Part shown: piece by piece, positions 36,251-45,791 of the stretch
How the letters are laid out: the number at the start of each line of letters is the position of its first letter
How positions within the stretch are numbered: the stretch's first letter is position 1
From: Luteococcus peritonei
GTDB lineage: Bacteria; Actinomycetota; Actinomycetes; Propionibacteriales; Propionibacteriaceae
Length of the DNA: 64,000 nt
Reading direction: 5' to 3'
Assembly: GCF_039526385.1 (NCBI RefSeq)
Contig: NZ_BAAAIX010000029.1
Span: forward strand, 1-64,000
The notes under the pieces: model-generated
Databases searched by the model: none
What the model was told of the DNA's origin: nothing
The model's input: the letters and a program-made list of their open reading frames with translations, nothing else
Position numbers and translations under genes: made by a program

Positions 36251-38491
36251 TCAGCTCTTCTCGAGCCACTCCCCTGCAGCCAGCAGCTCGGTCTGGGTGA
36301 CCATGTCGGCCAGGTAGGGGTTGACCCGGTCCGGGTCGTCGGCGACGAGCCGCTCGGCCAGGTCGCGGCAGTGGGCGATCAGGTCGGCGTGCTCGATGAC
36401 GCGCAGCAGCTTGAGGCTGGAGCGCCCGCCCGACTGGTTGGCGCCCAGCACATTGCCCTCCCGACGCTGGGCCAGGTCGAGCTCGGCGAGCTGGAAGCCG
36501 TCGCGGGTGGCCTCGACGGCACGCAGCCGCTCCAGGGCGCTGGAGTCCGCCGGCGCCTGGCTGATCAGCAGGCACAGGCCGGGGTGCTCGCCCCGGCCGA
36601 TCCGGCCGCGCAGCTGGTGCAGCTGCGAGATGCCGAAGCGATCGGCGTCCATCACCACCATCACGGTGGCATTGGGCACGTCGACACCCACCTCGATCAC
36701 GGTGGTGGCCACCAGCACGTCCGCCTCGCCGGCGGCCATCCGCTGCATCACCGCATCCTTCTCCTCGGCGGGCATCCTGCCGTGCAGCACCTCCAGGCGC
36801 AGGCCCTGCAGCGGCCCGGAGCGCAGCTGCTCGGCCAGCTCGACGACGGTGGCGCTGGGCGGCGCCTGGTCCTCGGCGCTGGGCAGCTCGTCGGCATCGG
36901 TGGGCTCGATGCGGGGACAGACCACGAAGGCCTGGCGCCCCGCCGCCACCTCCTCACGGATCCGCTGCCAGGCCCGCTCCACCCAGGTGGGATGGCTGGG
37001 GACGTGCACCAGGCTGGTCTGCACCTCCTGGCGGCCGGCAGGCAGCTCGTCGAGGGTGGAGACCTCCAGGTCACCGAAGACGGTCATCGCCACCGAGCGC
37101 GGGATCGGGGTGGCGGTCATCACCAGCACGTGGGGCCGCAGCTCGGCCTTGTCGTTGAGCACGGCGCGCTGCTCGACGCCGAAGCGGTGCTGCTCGTCGA
37201 CGACCACCAGGCCGAGGTCCGCGAACTGCACCCGGTCGGCCAGCAGGGCATGCGTGCCCACCACCAGGCCGGCCTGGCCGGAGGCCACCTTGAGCAGGGC
37301 ATTCTTCTTCGCCACCGCCGACATGGAGCCGGTGAGCAGGACGATCTCGGTGGCCTCCTCCGGGGCGCCCAGGGTCTGGCCGGCGGCCAGGTCCCCGAGC
37401 TGGCGGCGCATCGACTCGAAGTGCTGGGTGGCGAGCACCTCGGTGGGGGCCAGCATCACGGCCTGCTTGCCGGAGTCGACGGCGCGCAGCATGGCGCGCA
37501 GCGCCACCAGGGTCTTGCCGGAGCCGACCTCGCCCTGCAGCAGCCGCTGCATCGGCGCGGTGCCGGCGATGGCCTCGAAGACCTCCTCGCCCACCCGCTG
37601 CTGCCCGGCGGTCAGCGTGAAGGGCAGCCGCTGGTCGAAGGCGGCCAGCAGTCCCCCGCCCCCGGTGAGCGGCGCAGCGGTGAAGTGGGCATTGTCGTGG
37701 CGCCGGTAGGCCATGGTGAGCTGCATCTGCAGCGCCTCGTCGAAGAGCAGCCGGTCGGCGGCAGCCTCGGCCTGGTCCCGGCTGTCCGGCTGGTGGGCCA
37801 GGGTGAGCGCCTCGTCGAGGCCCAGCAGGCCCTCCTCGCGCACCAGCCAGTCGGGCAGCGGCTCGGCCAGCGGGCCCATCTGCTCCAGCACCAGCTGGAT
37901 GGTCTCGCCCACCTCCCAGGTGGGCATCTTGGCGGTCGCGGGATAGATGCCCACCAGGCCGGAGCGGGAGACCTGCTGCACCATGGCGTTCTGGTTGGCC
38001 TTGCCGATCACCGTGCCGGAGGCGTCGAGGATGACGAAGTTGGGGTGGGTGAGCTGGGGACGGTCCTGGAAGGTGCCCACCTTGCCGACGAAGATGCCGC
38101 GGGCCCCCACCGGCAGCACCGACTCCCAGTACTTCACCAGGTGGGGCTTGCCGAAGAAGGTGCAGCCCAGGGTGCCCTGGCCGTCGGTGAGGGTGACCTC
38201 CAGCCGCATCCGCGGCGGGGCTCCGGCCTGCCGGGTGCGGCCCACCACGGCCATCACCGCGACGTCCTCGCCGATCGGCAGGTCCGCCAGGGAGCTGTTC
38301 TCGGTGCCCGAGAGATAGCGGCGCGGCAGGTGGCGCACCAGGTCCCCCACGGTGTGCAGCCGCAGCGACTCCAGCGCCTTGGCGGTCTTGTCGCCCACCA
38401 CCTTGGCCAGCGGCCGGTTCAGCTCGGCGAAGGTCTCGGTGCGCCACTGGGGCTGCCAGGCCGGGGCGGGGGCAGAAGTCTTCTTGGGCAC
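36251..38491 (-). CDS. recG: ATP-dependent DNA helicase RecG
   Basis: RecG remodels stalled replication forks and branched intermediates. The 746-residue protein has the wedge domain (RRYLSGTENSSLADLPIGEDV through GTLGCTFFG), helicase motifs I (LLQGEVGSGKTLVAL), II as DEQH (VVVDEQHRFGVEQR), III (MTATPIPR), V (VATTVIEVGVDVPNA) and VI (QLHQLRGRIGRGEH). I place the start at GTG 38491, where an AGG lies upstream; GTG 38512 is an in-frame alternative with a poorly spaced site. Confidence 0.96.
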   Translation of the reverse strand: MPKKTSAPAPAWQPQWRTETFAELNRPLAKVVGDKTAKALESLRLHTVGDLVRHLPRRYLSGTENSSLADLPIGEDVAVMAVVGRTRQAGAPPRMRLEVTLTDGQGTLGCTFFGKPHLVKYWESVLPVGARGIFVGKVGTFQDRPQLTHPNFVILDASGTVIGKANQNAMVQQVSRSGLVGIYPATAKMPTWEVGETIQLVLEQMGPLAEPLPDWLVREEGLLGLDEALTLAHQPDSRDQAEAAADRLLFDEALQMQLTMAYRRHDNAHFTAAPLTGGGGLLAAFDQRLPFTLTAGQQRVGEEVFEAIAGTAPMQRLLQGEVGSGKTLVALRAMLRAVDSGKQAVMLAPTEVLATQHFESMRRQLGDLAAGQTLGAPEEATEIVLLTGSMSAVAKKNALLKVASGQAGLVVGTHALLADRVQFADLGLVVVDEQHRFGVEQRAVLNDKAELRPHVLVMTATPIPRSVAMTVFGDLEVSTLDELPAGRQEVQTSLVHVPSHPTWVERAWQRIREEVAAGRQAFVVCPRIEPTDADELPSAEDQAPPSATVVELAEQLRSGPLQGLRLEVLHGRMPAEEKDAVMQRMAAGEADVLVATTVIEVGVDVPNATVMVVMDADRFGISQLHQLRGRIGRGEHPGLCLLISQAPADSSALERLRAVEATRDGFQLAELDLAQRREGNVLGANQSGGRSSLKLLRVIEHADLIAHCRDLAERLVADDPDRVNPYLADMVTQTELLAAGEWLEKS

Positions 38492-38537
38492 GTCGAGCAG
38501 CCTACAAGCCACCCCTGACAGGCCCGGGACACGACAA

Positions 38538-38562
38538 GGCCACCGGACCGGGTCCGGTGGCC
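38538..38562 (-). terminator. Hairpin after rpmB
   Basis: GGCCACCGGACC and its complement with a minimal loop, between the rpmB stop and the recG start. Confidence 0.65.
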
Positions 38563-38616
38563 AGTGCCATGTTCAGGGTGTCCCCATGGGGACGGACGGC
38601 CGCGGGGGCCGCAGGG

Positions 38617-38802
38617 TCAGCGGGAGACCTTGCCGGCCTTCAGGCAGGAGGTGCACACGTTGACGCGCTTGGGGGTGCCGTTGATGGTGGCACGCACGCG
38701 CTGGATGTTCGGGTTCCACCGACGGTTGGTCTTCTTCTTCGACCACGGCACGTTGTGGCCGAAGCCCGGGCCCTTGGCGCAGACGTCGCACACGGCAGCC
38801 AT
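38617..38802 (-). CDS. rpmB: 50S ribosomal protein L28
   Basis: A 61-residue L28 protein with CDVCAKGPGFGHNVPWSKKKT, RRWNPNIQRVRA and a C-terminal CTSCLKAGKVSR. The two CxxC pairs make it the zinc-binding form. It lies alone between a downstream hairpin and the rnj terminator region, next to recG as in many actinobacteria. Confidence 0.97.
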   Translation of the reverse strand: MAAVCDVCAKGPGFGHNVPWSKKKTNRRWNPNIQRVRATINGTPKRVNVCTSCLKAGKVSR

Positions 38803-38965
38803 TGGTAACTCCTCAGTTCATGGAATCGGTTCCCTGCAGCACCCGGGAGGTGGCACAGAGTGGATCAGCCCGAAACGGGCAACCCAAGAAGGATAGACCC
38901 TCGCCACCCTTCTGGCCAAAACGGCGACGGCCCACCGTGATGGTGGACCGCCTGCCGCCGGAGGC

Positions 38966-40648
38966 CTAGGTGGAGACCACCACCGGCACAATCATCGGAC
39001 GACGGCGGTAGGTCTGCGAGACCCAGCGCCCGATGGTGCGGCGGATGGTCTGCTGCAGCCGGTGGGTGTCGTCGACGCCGTCGGCCAGCGCCTTCTCCAG
39101 CTCCTGGGTGAGCTGCTGGCGGATCTGGGTGAAGGTGTCGTCGGTCTCGGCGAAGCCACGGGCGTGGATGTCGGGGCCGCTGACCAGGGTGCGGGTGTGC
39201 AGGTTCACCGCCGCCACGACGGAGATGAATCCCTCCTCGCCCAGGATCTTGCGGTCGGTGAGCTCGCTCTCGGTGATGTCGCCCACCGTCGAGCCGTCCA
39301 CGAAGATGTAGGAGGCGTCGATCTTGCCGGCCACCCGGATCCGGCCCTTGGCCAGGTCCACCACGGCGCCGTCCTCCACCACCGCGACGTTCTCGTCGGC
39401 CAGGCCGGTGGCCCTGGCCAGGTCCGCATTGGCGATCAGGTGGCGGATCTCGCCGTGCACAGGCATGGCATTGCGCGGCCGGATCACGTTGTAGCAGTAG
39501 AGCAGCTCGCCGGCGCTGGCATGGCCGGAGACGTGGACCAGGGCATTGCCCTTGTGCACCACGTTGGCGCCCAGCCGGGACAGGCCGTTGATGACGCGGT
39601 AGACGGCGTTCTCGTTGCCGGGGATCAGGCTGGAGGCCAGCAGCACGGTGTCGCCCTGGCCCACCTCGATCACCGGGTGCTCCTTGTTGGCGATCCGGCT
39701 CAGCGCCGACAGCGGCTCGCCCTGCGAACCGGTGGAGACGATGACCACCTTGTCGTCGGCGTACTTGTCGATGTCCTTGAGCTCGATCAGCGTGTTGCCG
39801 GGCACCGTCAGGTAGCCCAGGTCACGCGCCACCGACATGTTGCGGACCATGGAGCGGCCCACGTAGACCACCTTGCGGTCGTACTTCACGGCCAGGTTCA
39901 GGATCTGCTGGACGCGGTGCACGTGGGAGGCGAAGCAGGCCACGATCAGCTTCTTGCGGGAGCGCTCGAAGGTGCGCTCCAGGGCGGGCACGAGGTCCTT
40001 CTCCGGGGTGGTGAAGCCGGGCACCTCGGCATTGGTGGAGTCGGCCATGAACAGGTCGACCCCCTCCTCCCCGAGCCGGGCGAAGCCGCGCAGGTCGGTG
40101 ATCCGGCCGTCCAGCGGGAGCTGGTCCATCTTGAAGTCACCGGTGTGCAGCACGGTGCCACCCTCGGTGCGGATGCAGACCGCCAGGGCGTCGGGGATGG
40201 AGTGGTTGACCGCGAAGAACTCCAGGTCGTAGTTGCCCACCCGGGCGCGGTCGCCCTCGCGGACCTCCTGCAGGTCGGTGTTGCGGATCCGGTGCTCGCG
40301 CAGCTTGCCCTCCACCAGGGCGAGGGTGAGCTTGGAGCCCCAGATCGGGATGTCGCTGCGGCGGCGCAGCAGATAGGGCACGGCACCGATGTGGTCCTCG
40401 TGGCCGTGGGTCAGCACCATGCCGATGATGTCGTCGAGCCGGTCGGACAGGTAGTCCAGGCCGGGCAGGATGAGGTCGACGCCGGGGTGGTCGTCCTCGG
40501 GGAAGAGCACCCCGCAGTCCACCAGCAGGATCTGGCCGTCGATCTCGAAGCAGGTCATGTTGCGCCCGACATCACCCAGGCCGCCGAGCGGGATGATCCG
40601 CAGCGTTCCGGGAGCGAGGCGGGAGGGGGTCTGGAGTTGGGTCGACAC
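38966..40648 (-). CDS. rnj: Ribonuclease J
   Basis: RNase J is a metallo-beta-lactamase-fold endo- and 5' exonuclease for mRNA turnover and rRNA maturation. The 560-residue protein has LGGLGDVGRNM, the zinc motif VLTHGHEDHIGA, GDFKMDQLP, the beta-CASP region (VACFASHVHRVQQI) and HVSGHASAGEL. The GTG at 40648 has no usable ribosome site; TAGTGT 6 nt upstream indicates a leaderless mRNA. It sits between rpmB and the dapB region. Confidence 0.96.
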   Translation of the reverse strand: MSTQLQTPSRLAPGTLRIIPLGGLGDVGRNMTCFEIDGQILLVDCGVLFPEDDHPGVDLILPGLDYLSDRLDDIIGMVLTHGHEDHIGAVPYLLRRRSDIPIWGSKLTLALVEGKLREHRIRNTDLQEVREGDRARVGNYDLEFFAVNHSIPDALAVCIRTEGGTVLHTGDFKMDQLPLDGRITDLRGFARLGEEGVDLFMADSTNAEVPGFTTPEKDLVPALERTFERSRKKLIVACFASHVHRVQQILNLAVKYDRKVVYVGRSMVRNMSVARDLGYLTVPGNTLIELKDIDKYADDKVVIVSTGSQGEPLSALSRIANKEHPVIEVGQGDTVLLASSLIPGNENAVYRVINGLSRLGANVVHKGNALVHVSGHASAGELLYCYNVIRPRNAMPVHGEIRHLIANADLARATGLADENVAVVEDGAVVDLAKGRIRVAGKIDASYIFVDGSTVGDITESELTDRKILGEEGFISVVAAVNLHTRTLVSGPDIHARGFAETDDTFTQIRQQLTQELEKALADGVDDTHRLQQTIRRTIGRWVSQTYRRRPMIVPVVVST

Positions 40649-40660
40649 CCCTACACACTA
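40649..40660 (-). promoter_or_regulatory. rnj -10 box directly at the start codon
   Basis: TAGTGT (minus strand, 40660-40655), 6 nt, then GTG. This matches the TANNNT-N6-start arrangement of actinobacterial leaderless genes. Confidence 0.55.
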
Positions 40661-40742
40661 CCGGAGAGCGCCCTTGCCACCGCCCTCTCGCGCACCCGGC
40701 CCCGTTCGGCACCCCCGAGGCCCGGAACCCGGGGACGAAAAG

Positions 40743-40782
40743 GGTTCGAGTTGTCTGCTCGGGGGGTCAGACAACTCGAACC
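40743..40782. repeat. Perfect 15-bp inverted repeat in rnj/acetyltransferase intergenic region
   Basis: GGTTCGAGTTGTCTG and its exact complement separated by 10 nt (G-rich loop). It lies in a local AT-richer stretch between two divergent starts. It is not followed by a T-tract and does not terminate either gene, so an operator, RNA element or mobile remnant is possible. Confidence 0.7.
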
Positions 40783-40922
40783 TGCGATCAGTATTGCATA
40801 CCCCCCGCAAGTTAATGAGTTATCAGCATGAAACCGCTGACCGGCCGACGGCACTCCCCCCACCTGGCCCGGCTCGCCCGGAGCCGTTCGTCCGTCGCGC
40901 GCAGCCACCATAGGATGCAGCC

Positions 40923-41522
40923 ATGCCGCAGAACCAGCCCTCCACCCCGATCGCCCCGAGCGTTCGCCTCGCCATGCCTGCCGAGGCCGTCCAGATCGCC
41001 GAGCTGCAACGTCGCTGCTGGGCCGACGACGAGCTGGAGCGACGCACCCTGGACGAGGTCGGCGTCGACGAGATGGCCCAGGTCTGGCACCACGCCATCA
41101 CCCGTCCCCCGCTGGCCCACCACCGTGTGCTGGTGGCCACCCAGGCCTTCGGCGACGCGGAGCCCGGTGCCGAGCCGGGCACCACCCGCCACCGCACCCG
41201 GGTCTGCGGCTTCGCCGCCATCGGTCCCAGCGAGGATCCCGACGCCGTGGCCACCGACTCGGAGGTGGTGGAATTCCTCGTCGACCCGCTGCTCGCCGGG
41301 CAGGGCCACGAGGACCGCCTGCTGCACGCCCTGGTGGACACCATGCGCGCCGACGGTTACGAGCGCGCCACCTGGTGGCTGCGCAGCACCGACGACGAGC
41401 GCCGCGGCTGGCTGGAGGGCACCGGATGGGCCCCGGACGGCGCGCACCGCGAGGTGGGCACCGAGGACGGCGTGCTGCGCGTCAAGCAGGTGCGCCTGCA
41501 CACCGACATCCGCCAGGACTGA
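40923..41522 (+). CDS. GNAT-family acetyltransferase
   Basis: A 199-residue GNAT-like protein. The N-terminal motif VRLAMPAEAVQIAELQRRCWADDEL matches the first helix of the fold, VVEFLVDPLLAGQGHEDRLLHALVDTMRADGY the acetyl-CoA-binding strand-loop-helix (the glycine loop is LAGQGH, partly degenerate), and RRGWLEGTGWAP the final motif. The ATG has AGGA 7 nt upstream. It is divergent from rnj and convergent with the DUF2993 gene. Substrate unknown. Confidence 0.75.
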   Translation: MPQNQPSTPIAPSVRLAMPAEAVQIAELQRRCWADDELERRTLDEVGVDEMAQVWHHAITRPPLAHHRVLVATQAFGDAEPGAEPGTTRHRTRVCGFAAIGPSEDPDAVATDSEVVEFLVDPLLAGQGHEDRLLHALVDTMRADGYERATWWLRSTDDERRGWLEGTGWAPDGAHREVGTEDGVLRVKQVRLHTDIRQD

Positions 41523-41549
41523 GCCGGCCCGCCGGGGAGCCCCGCGGGA

Positions 41550-42236
41550 TCAGCCGAGCTCGGAGAGCTGCACGTCCTCGCCGGTGAAGCCCAGCCGAAG
41601 GCCCTGTGGGCTGGCCTGCAGGGAGTTCACCGACAGGTTGGACAGCCGCGGCAGTTCTGCGGACTGCTCCACGGTGTCCACGACGGCCTGCGCCTGCGCC
41701 TCGTCCAGCTCGGTGCCGTCCAGGCTCACCTGGGCGTCGTCCAGCTGCAGCCGACCCTCCGCCACGGAGGGGACCGCCACCACGACGACGTCCACCTCGG
41801 TACCGAGCAGCTGCGCGCGCCGGGAGAGCTTCACCTTCTCCCCTCCGCCGGAGACGATCGTGGCGTCCATGGCCCGAGACATCTGCTCGTAACCGACCAG
41901 GGCACTGCCCCTGAGCGTGCCGGCCTTCGCGGCCGAGGGGTCCTGGACCGGACCCACCTGGCGGGCCACCACGTCGAGCTCGCTGACCTGCACCTCGTGA
42001 CCCTGCAGGCTGAGGTCGGCCCGGGGCGCACGCACGTCCACCTGCTCGACGGTGCCGTCGAGCAGGGAGCGCAGGTAGGGCCAGCCGTGCGCCGTCACCT
42101 CGGGCCTGGTGCCGAGCCGTTGCGCCAGCAGCGTCGCGGCGCGGCTCTCCGCCTGCCCACGAGCCCACCAGTCCAGCCCGGCCGCGCCCGCCAGCAGTAC
42201 CAGCAGGACCAGCACCAGACAGCCGAGCCGCCTCAT
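41550..42236 (-). CDS. DUF2993 family exported or lipid-linked protein
   Basis: A 228-residue protein with an N-terminal signal/anchor (LGCLVLVLLVLLAGAAGLDWWA) followed by a DUF2993 domain (AESRAATLLAQRLGTRPEVTAHGWPYLRSLLDG...). The mycobacterial relative LmeA is a periplasmic factor for lipomannan elongation. Gly-Cys near the N-terminus does not make a clean lipobox. It overlaps dapB by ATGA, an unexpected operon partner. Confidence 0.82.
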   Translation of the reverse strand: MRRLGCLVLVLLVLLAGAAGLDWWARGQAESRAATLLAQRLGTRPEVTAHGWPYLRSLLDGTVEQVDVRAPRADLSLQGHEVQVSELDVVARQVGPVQDPSAAKAGTLRGSALVGYEQMSRAMDATIVSGGGEKVKLSRRAQLLGTEVDVVVVAVPSVAEGRLQLDDAQVSLDGTELDEAQAQAVVDTVEQSAELPRLSNLSVNSLQASPQGLRLGFTGEDVQLSELG

Positions 42237-42973
42237 TCGATGCCCAGCAGCCGCTCGATGCCGAGCGTCAGGCCGGGATGGCTGGGCACGTCCTGCACGG
42301 CCTTGACCACGCCGGGCATGAAGGAGGCCCGGTCCAGCGAGTCATGACGGATGGTGAGCGTCTCCCCGGGACCGCCGAAGAGGACCTCCTGGTGGGCCAC
42401 CAGGCCCTGCAGCCGTACCGAGTGCACGTGGACGCCCTGCACCACGGCGCCCCGGGCACCGTCGGGATCGTGCATGGTGGCATCGGGGACCTCGCCCAGC
42501 CCGGCCTTCTCGCGGGCGGCGGCGATCAGCTCCACGGTGCTGCCGGCGGTGCCGGAGGGAGCGTCGGCCTTCTGCGGGTGGTGCAGCTCGATCACCTCGA
42601 CGCTCGGGTAGTAGGCCGCGGCCATCTCGGCGATGTGCATCATCAGCACCGCGCCGATCGAGAAGTTGGAGGCGATCAGGCAGCCCACCTCGGGCTTGTC
42701 GGCGAGCCAGGCGCGCACCTGCTCCAGCCGCTGTTCGGTGAAGCCGGTGGTGCCCACCACGGTGTGGATGCCGCGGTCGATGCACCACTTGATGTTCTCC
42801 ATCACCGCATCGGGATGGGTGAAGTCGACGATGACGTCGCAGCCCTCCGCCTCGTCGTGCGGGTCGCCCGCGTCGACGGCGGCCACCAGCTGCAGCCCGT
42901 CGACACGCTGCACCGCGCGACACACCTCGGCACCCATGCGGCCATTGGCACCGAACACTCCGACTCGGATCAC
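42233..42973 (-). CDS. dapB: 4-hydroxy-tetrahydrodipicolinate reductase
   Basis: DapB catalyses the NAD(P)H-dependent step of the diaminopimelate/lysine pathway. The 246-residue protein has VGVFGANGRMGAEV, VDFTHPDAV, GTTGFTEQ, ASNFSIGAVLM and the catalytic His region VIELHHPQKADAPSGTA. The GTG start has GGAG 5 nt upstream. The pathway it feeds produces lysine, the amino acid predicted for the NRPS 5 kb downstream. Confidence 0.96.
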   Translation of the reverse strand: MIRVGVFGANGRMGAEVCRAVQRVDGLQLVAAVDAGDPHDEAEGCDVIVDFTHPDAVMENIKWCIDRGIHTVVGTTGFTEQRLEQVRAWLADKPEVGCLIASNFSIGAVLMMHIAEMAAAYYPSVEVIELHHPQKADAPSGTAGSTVELIAAAREKAGLGEVPDATMHDPDGARGAVVQGVHVHSVRLQGLVAHQEVLFGGPGETLTIRHDSLDRASFMPGVVKAVQDVPSHPGLTLGIERLLGIE

Positions 42974-43087
42974 GTCTGCTCCATTCCTGCGGTCGGCCCC
43001 CGCACGTCGCGGGCGCCTGGGTCCACGGCCATTGAACCAAACCCGCGGTGGGCCCGGGGCCTGAGCGCGCCGCGCTGGGACGGCCAC

Positions 43088-43101
43088 TATCCTTGCCGTC
43101 G
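43088..43101 (+). promoter_or_regulatory. -10 box at the pullulanase start codon
   Basis: TATCCT, 7 nt, then the GTG start of the pullulanase gene; no ribosome site. A leaderless mRNA is inferred. Confidence 0.5.
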
Positions 43102-45791
43102 TGCCCGCCACCAACGACGCCCCCGAGCACCCGTCCGCCATCGACCAGGCCCGCGCGGTCTTCGTGGACACCCGCACCCTGGTGGCACCGGCTCCCCCAC
43201 CACGAAGGCGTACGGTGCGGACCAGTTGGCTGCTGCACTGGTCGGCCACGGCGAGCTGCCGCGTCGAGGGTGGCCAGGTGGTCGCCGAGGACCTGCAGAG
43301 CGTCGAGCTCGCCCCGGCCACCACCGGCCTGGACGCCCAGCAGCGCCAGCTGCACCCCGACCTGGTGGACATGGCGGTGCTGCGCCTGCCGCAGCAGTGG
43401 CGGCGCAGCGTGCCGGAGATGCTGACCGGCCAGCTGCTGCTGGCGCGCTGCGAGGACGGGGTGCTCAAGCAGCTCACCGGCGTACAGCTGGGCCCGGTGC
43501 TGGACGTGGTGCACGCCGGGGTGGCGCGCGACGACGAGCTGGGCGCGCGGTGCGTGGGCGAGTCGATCGAGGTGGCCCTCTGGGCGCCGACCGCCCAGCG
43601 CGTCACCTTGCTGCTCTGGCCGGCCGACGCCGGCCAGGCACCGCCGCCGGAGACGGCCCGGCGTCGGATGATGATGCGGGAGCGCCACGGCACCTGGCGG
43701 CTCAAGCTGGGCCGCGAGCACCTGGGCGCCCGCTACCAGTTCGAGGTGCAGGTCTACTCGCCGTTGACCCGACGGATCGAGACCAACCGGGTGACCGATC
43801 CCTGCTCGGCCGCCCTGACCCTGGACTCGCGCCGTTCGGTGCTGGTGGACCTGACCGACCCCGCAGCCATGCCCCCGGACTGGGCCTCCTCCTGGGGCCC
43901 GCACCTGGAGCGGCTGGTGGATGCCGCGGTCTACGAGCTGCACGTACGCGACTTCTCCATGGCCGACGACCTGGTGCCCGCCGAGCACCGCGGCAGCTAC
44001 CTGGCCTTCACCCATGACGGTCGCGGAGCGCGCCACCTGCGCTCGCTGGCCCGCGCCGGGCTCAACACGGTGCACCTGCTGCCCTGCTTCGACGTGTGCA
44101 GCATCCCGGAGACCCACGCCCTGCCCGGCCCCGACGAGCAGCAGCTGTCCGCTCTGCCACCGGACAGCCACGCGCAGCAGCGCCTGGTGATGCAGGCCAG
44201 TTCCGAGGACCGTTACAACTGGGGCTACGACCCCTACCACTGGGGCGTCCCGGAGGGCTCCTATGCCTCCAGCGCCGAGGCCGCCGACGGCCTGGGGCGG
44301 GTGGACGAGTTCCGGGCGATGGTGCACGCTCTGCACGGCCTGGGCCTGCGGGTGGTGATGGACCAGGTCTTCACCCACACCGGAGCCTCCGGCCAGAGCC
44401 GCTTCAGCGTGCTGGACAGGATCGTGCCCGGCTACTACCACCGGCTCGACGAGCGCGGCCTGCCGCAGGCCTCCACCTGCATGAACAATGTGGCCACGGA
44501 GCGGGTGATGGCGGAGAAGCTGATGATCGACATGGTGCTGCGCTGGGTCCGCGACTACCACGTCGACGGCTTCCGCTTCGACCTGATGGGCCACTCCAGC
44601 GCCGAGAACATGGCCAACCTGCGCGACGCCCTGGACGCGCTCACCATGGAGCGCGACGGCGTCGACGGGCGCGGCATCTACCTCTACGGCGAGGGCTGGA
44701 ACTTCGGCGAGGTGGCCGACAACGCTCTGTTCGTGCAGGCCACCCAGGGCCAGCTCGCCCACACCCGGATCGCCACCTTCAACGACCGGATCCGCGACGC
44801 GGTGCGCGGCGGGCGTCCCTTCGACGAGGACCCACGGCGCCAGGGCTTCGGCACCGGGCTGGCGGGTGACCCCAACGGCGCCCGGGTGAACCGTGGGGCC
44901 CAGCTGGGCGGCGTGACCGACCTGGTGATGCTGGGCCTGGCGGGCAACCTGGCCGACTACGAGCTGGCCTGCAGCGACGGTCAGCGGCGTCGCGGTGACC
45001 GGGTGGACTACTTCGGCAGGAACGCCGGCTATGCCAGCGAGCCGGTGGACGCGCTGAACTATGTCGACGCCCACGACAACGAGACGCTGTGGGATGCGCT
45101 CACCCTGAAGCTGCCGCCAGACCTGCCGATGAGCGAGCGGATCCGGATGAACAGCCTGTGCCTGGCCTGCGTGACGCTCGGCCAGTCACCCTTCCTGTGG
45201 CATGCCGGCGCGGACCTGCTGCGCTCCAAGTCGCTGGACCGCAACTCCTACGACTCCGGGGACTGGTTCAACCGGCTGGACTGGACCGGGGCGGACAACG
45301 GTTTCGGTCGGGGTCTTCCCCCGGCGCCGGACAACATGACCCGTTGGCCCTGGCTGCGTCCGCTGCTGCGACGAGCAGAGCTCAAGCCGTCGCCCGAGGA
45401 CGTGGCCGAGGCCCGTGACCGGGCCCGTGACCTGCTGCGGCTGCGTCGGTCGACGGTGCTCTTCCGACTGGGCACCGCCGAGCGGATCCGCACCAAGCTC
45501 AACTTCCCGGTCTCCGGCACCGAGCACGCCCGCCCGGGTGTGATCGTGATGCACGTCGACGACCGGCGCGGGCACCGGCTCGACCCCGACCTGTTGGGGG
45601 TGGTGGCGGTCTTCAATGCCACCGGCCAGGCGGTGGCCCAGCCGCTGCCGGCGCTGGCCGGAGAACGGTTGGTGCTGAACCCGGTGCAGGCCAGGGGCGA
45701 CGACGAGCTGGTCCGCCAGGCCCGCCACGACAACGGCCTGCTCATGGTGCCGGCGCGCACGGTGGTGGTCTTCAACCACCTGCCCGCATGA
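43101..45791 (+). CDS. pulA: Type I pullulanase (debranching enzyme, GH13)
   Basis: This 896-residue intracellular enzyme hydrolyses alpha-1,6 branches in pullulan, starch or glycogen limit dextrins. A CBM48-like region (about residues 150-260, SIEVALWAPTAQRVTLLLWP) precedes the GH13 barrel, which carries YNWGYDPYHW (the type I pullulanase signature), the nucleophile Asp494 in DGFRFDLMGH, the acid Glu531 in YLYGEGWNF and Asp659 in DAHDNETLW. No signal peptide is seen. The C-terminal part (about 750-896) is an all-beta domain. It is coupled by ATGA to the phosphopantetheinyl transferase gene, an odd pairing. Confidence 0.93.
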   Translation: MPATNDAPEHPSAIDQARAVFVDTRTLVAPAPPPRRRTVRTSWLLHWSATASCRVEGGQVVAEDLQSVELAPATTGLDAQQRQLHPDLVDMAVLRLPQQWRRSVPEMLTGQLLLARCEDGVLKQLTGVQLGPVLDVVHAGVARDDELGARCVGESIEVALWAPTAQRVTLLLWPADAGQAPPPETARRRMMMRERHGTWRLKLGREHLGARYQFEVQVYSPLTRRIETNRVTDPCSAALTLDSRRSVLVDLTDPAAMPPDWASSWGPHLERLVDAAVYELHVRDFSMADDLVPAEHRGSYLAFTHDGRGARHLRSLARAGLNTVHLLPCFDVCSIPETHALPGPDEQQLSALPPDSHAQQRLVMQASSEDRYNWGYDPYHWGVPEGSYASSAEAADGLGRVDEFRAMVHALHGLGLRVVMDQVFTHTGASGQSRFSVLDRIVPGYYHRLDERGLPQASTCMNNVATERVMAEKLMIDMVLRWVRDYHVDGFRFDLMGHSSAENMANLRDALDALTMERDGVDGRGIYLYGEGWNFGEVADNALFVQATQGQLAHTRIATFNDRIRDAVRGGRPFDEDPRRQGFGTGLAGDPNGARVNRGAQLGGVTDLVMLGLAGNLADYELACSDGQRRRGDRVDYFGRNAGYASEPVDALNYVDAHDNETLWDALTLKLPPDLPMSERIRMNSLCLACVTLGQSPFLWHAGADLLRSKSLDRNSYDSGDWFNRLDWTGADNGFGRGLPPAPDNMTRWPWLRPLLRRAELKPSPEDVAEARDRARDLLRLRRSTVLFRLGTAERIRTKLNFPVSGTEHARPGVIVMHVDDRRGHRLDPDLLGVVAVFNATGQAVAQPLPALAGERLVLNPVQARGDDELVRQARHDNGLLMVPARTVVVFNHLPA

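Noticed and set aside
40743..40782. tRNA T-arm (GGTTCGA) or attachment site
   Set aside because: No acceptor or anticodon arm can be folded around it, and there is no integrase.
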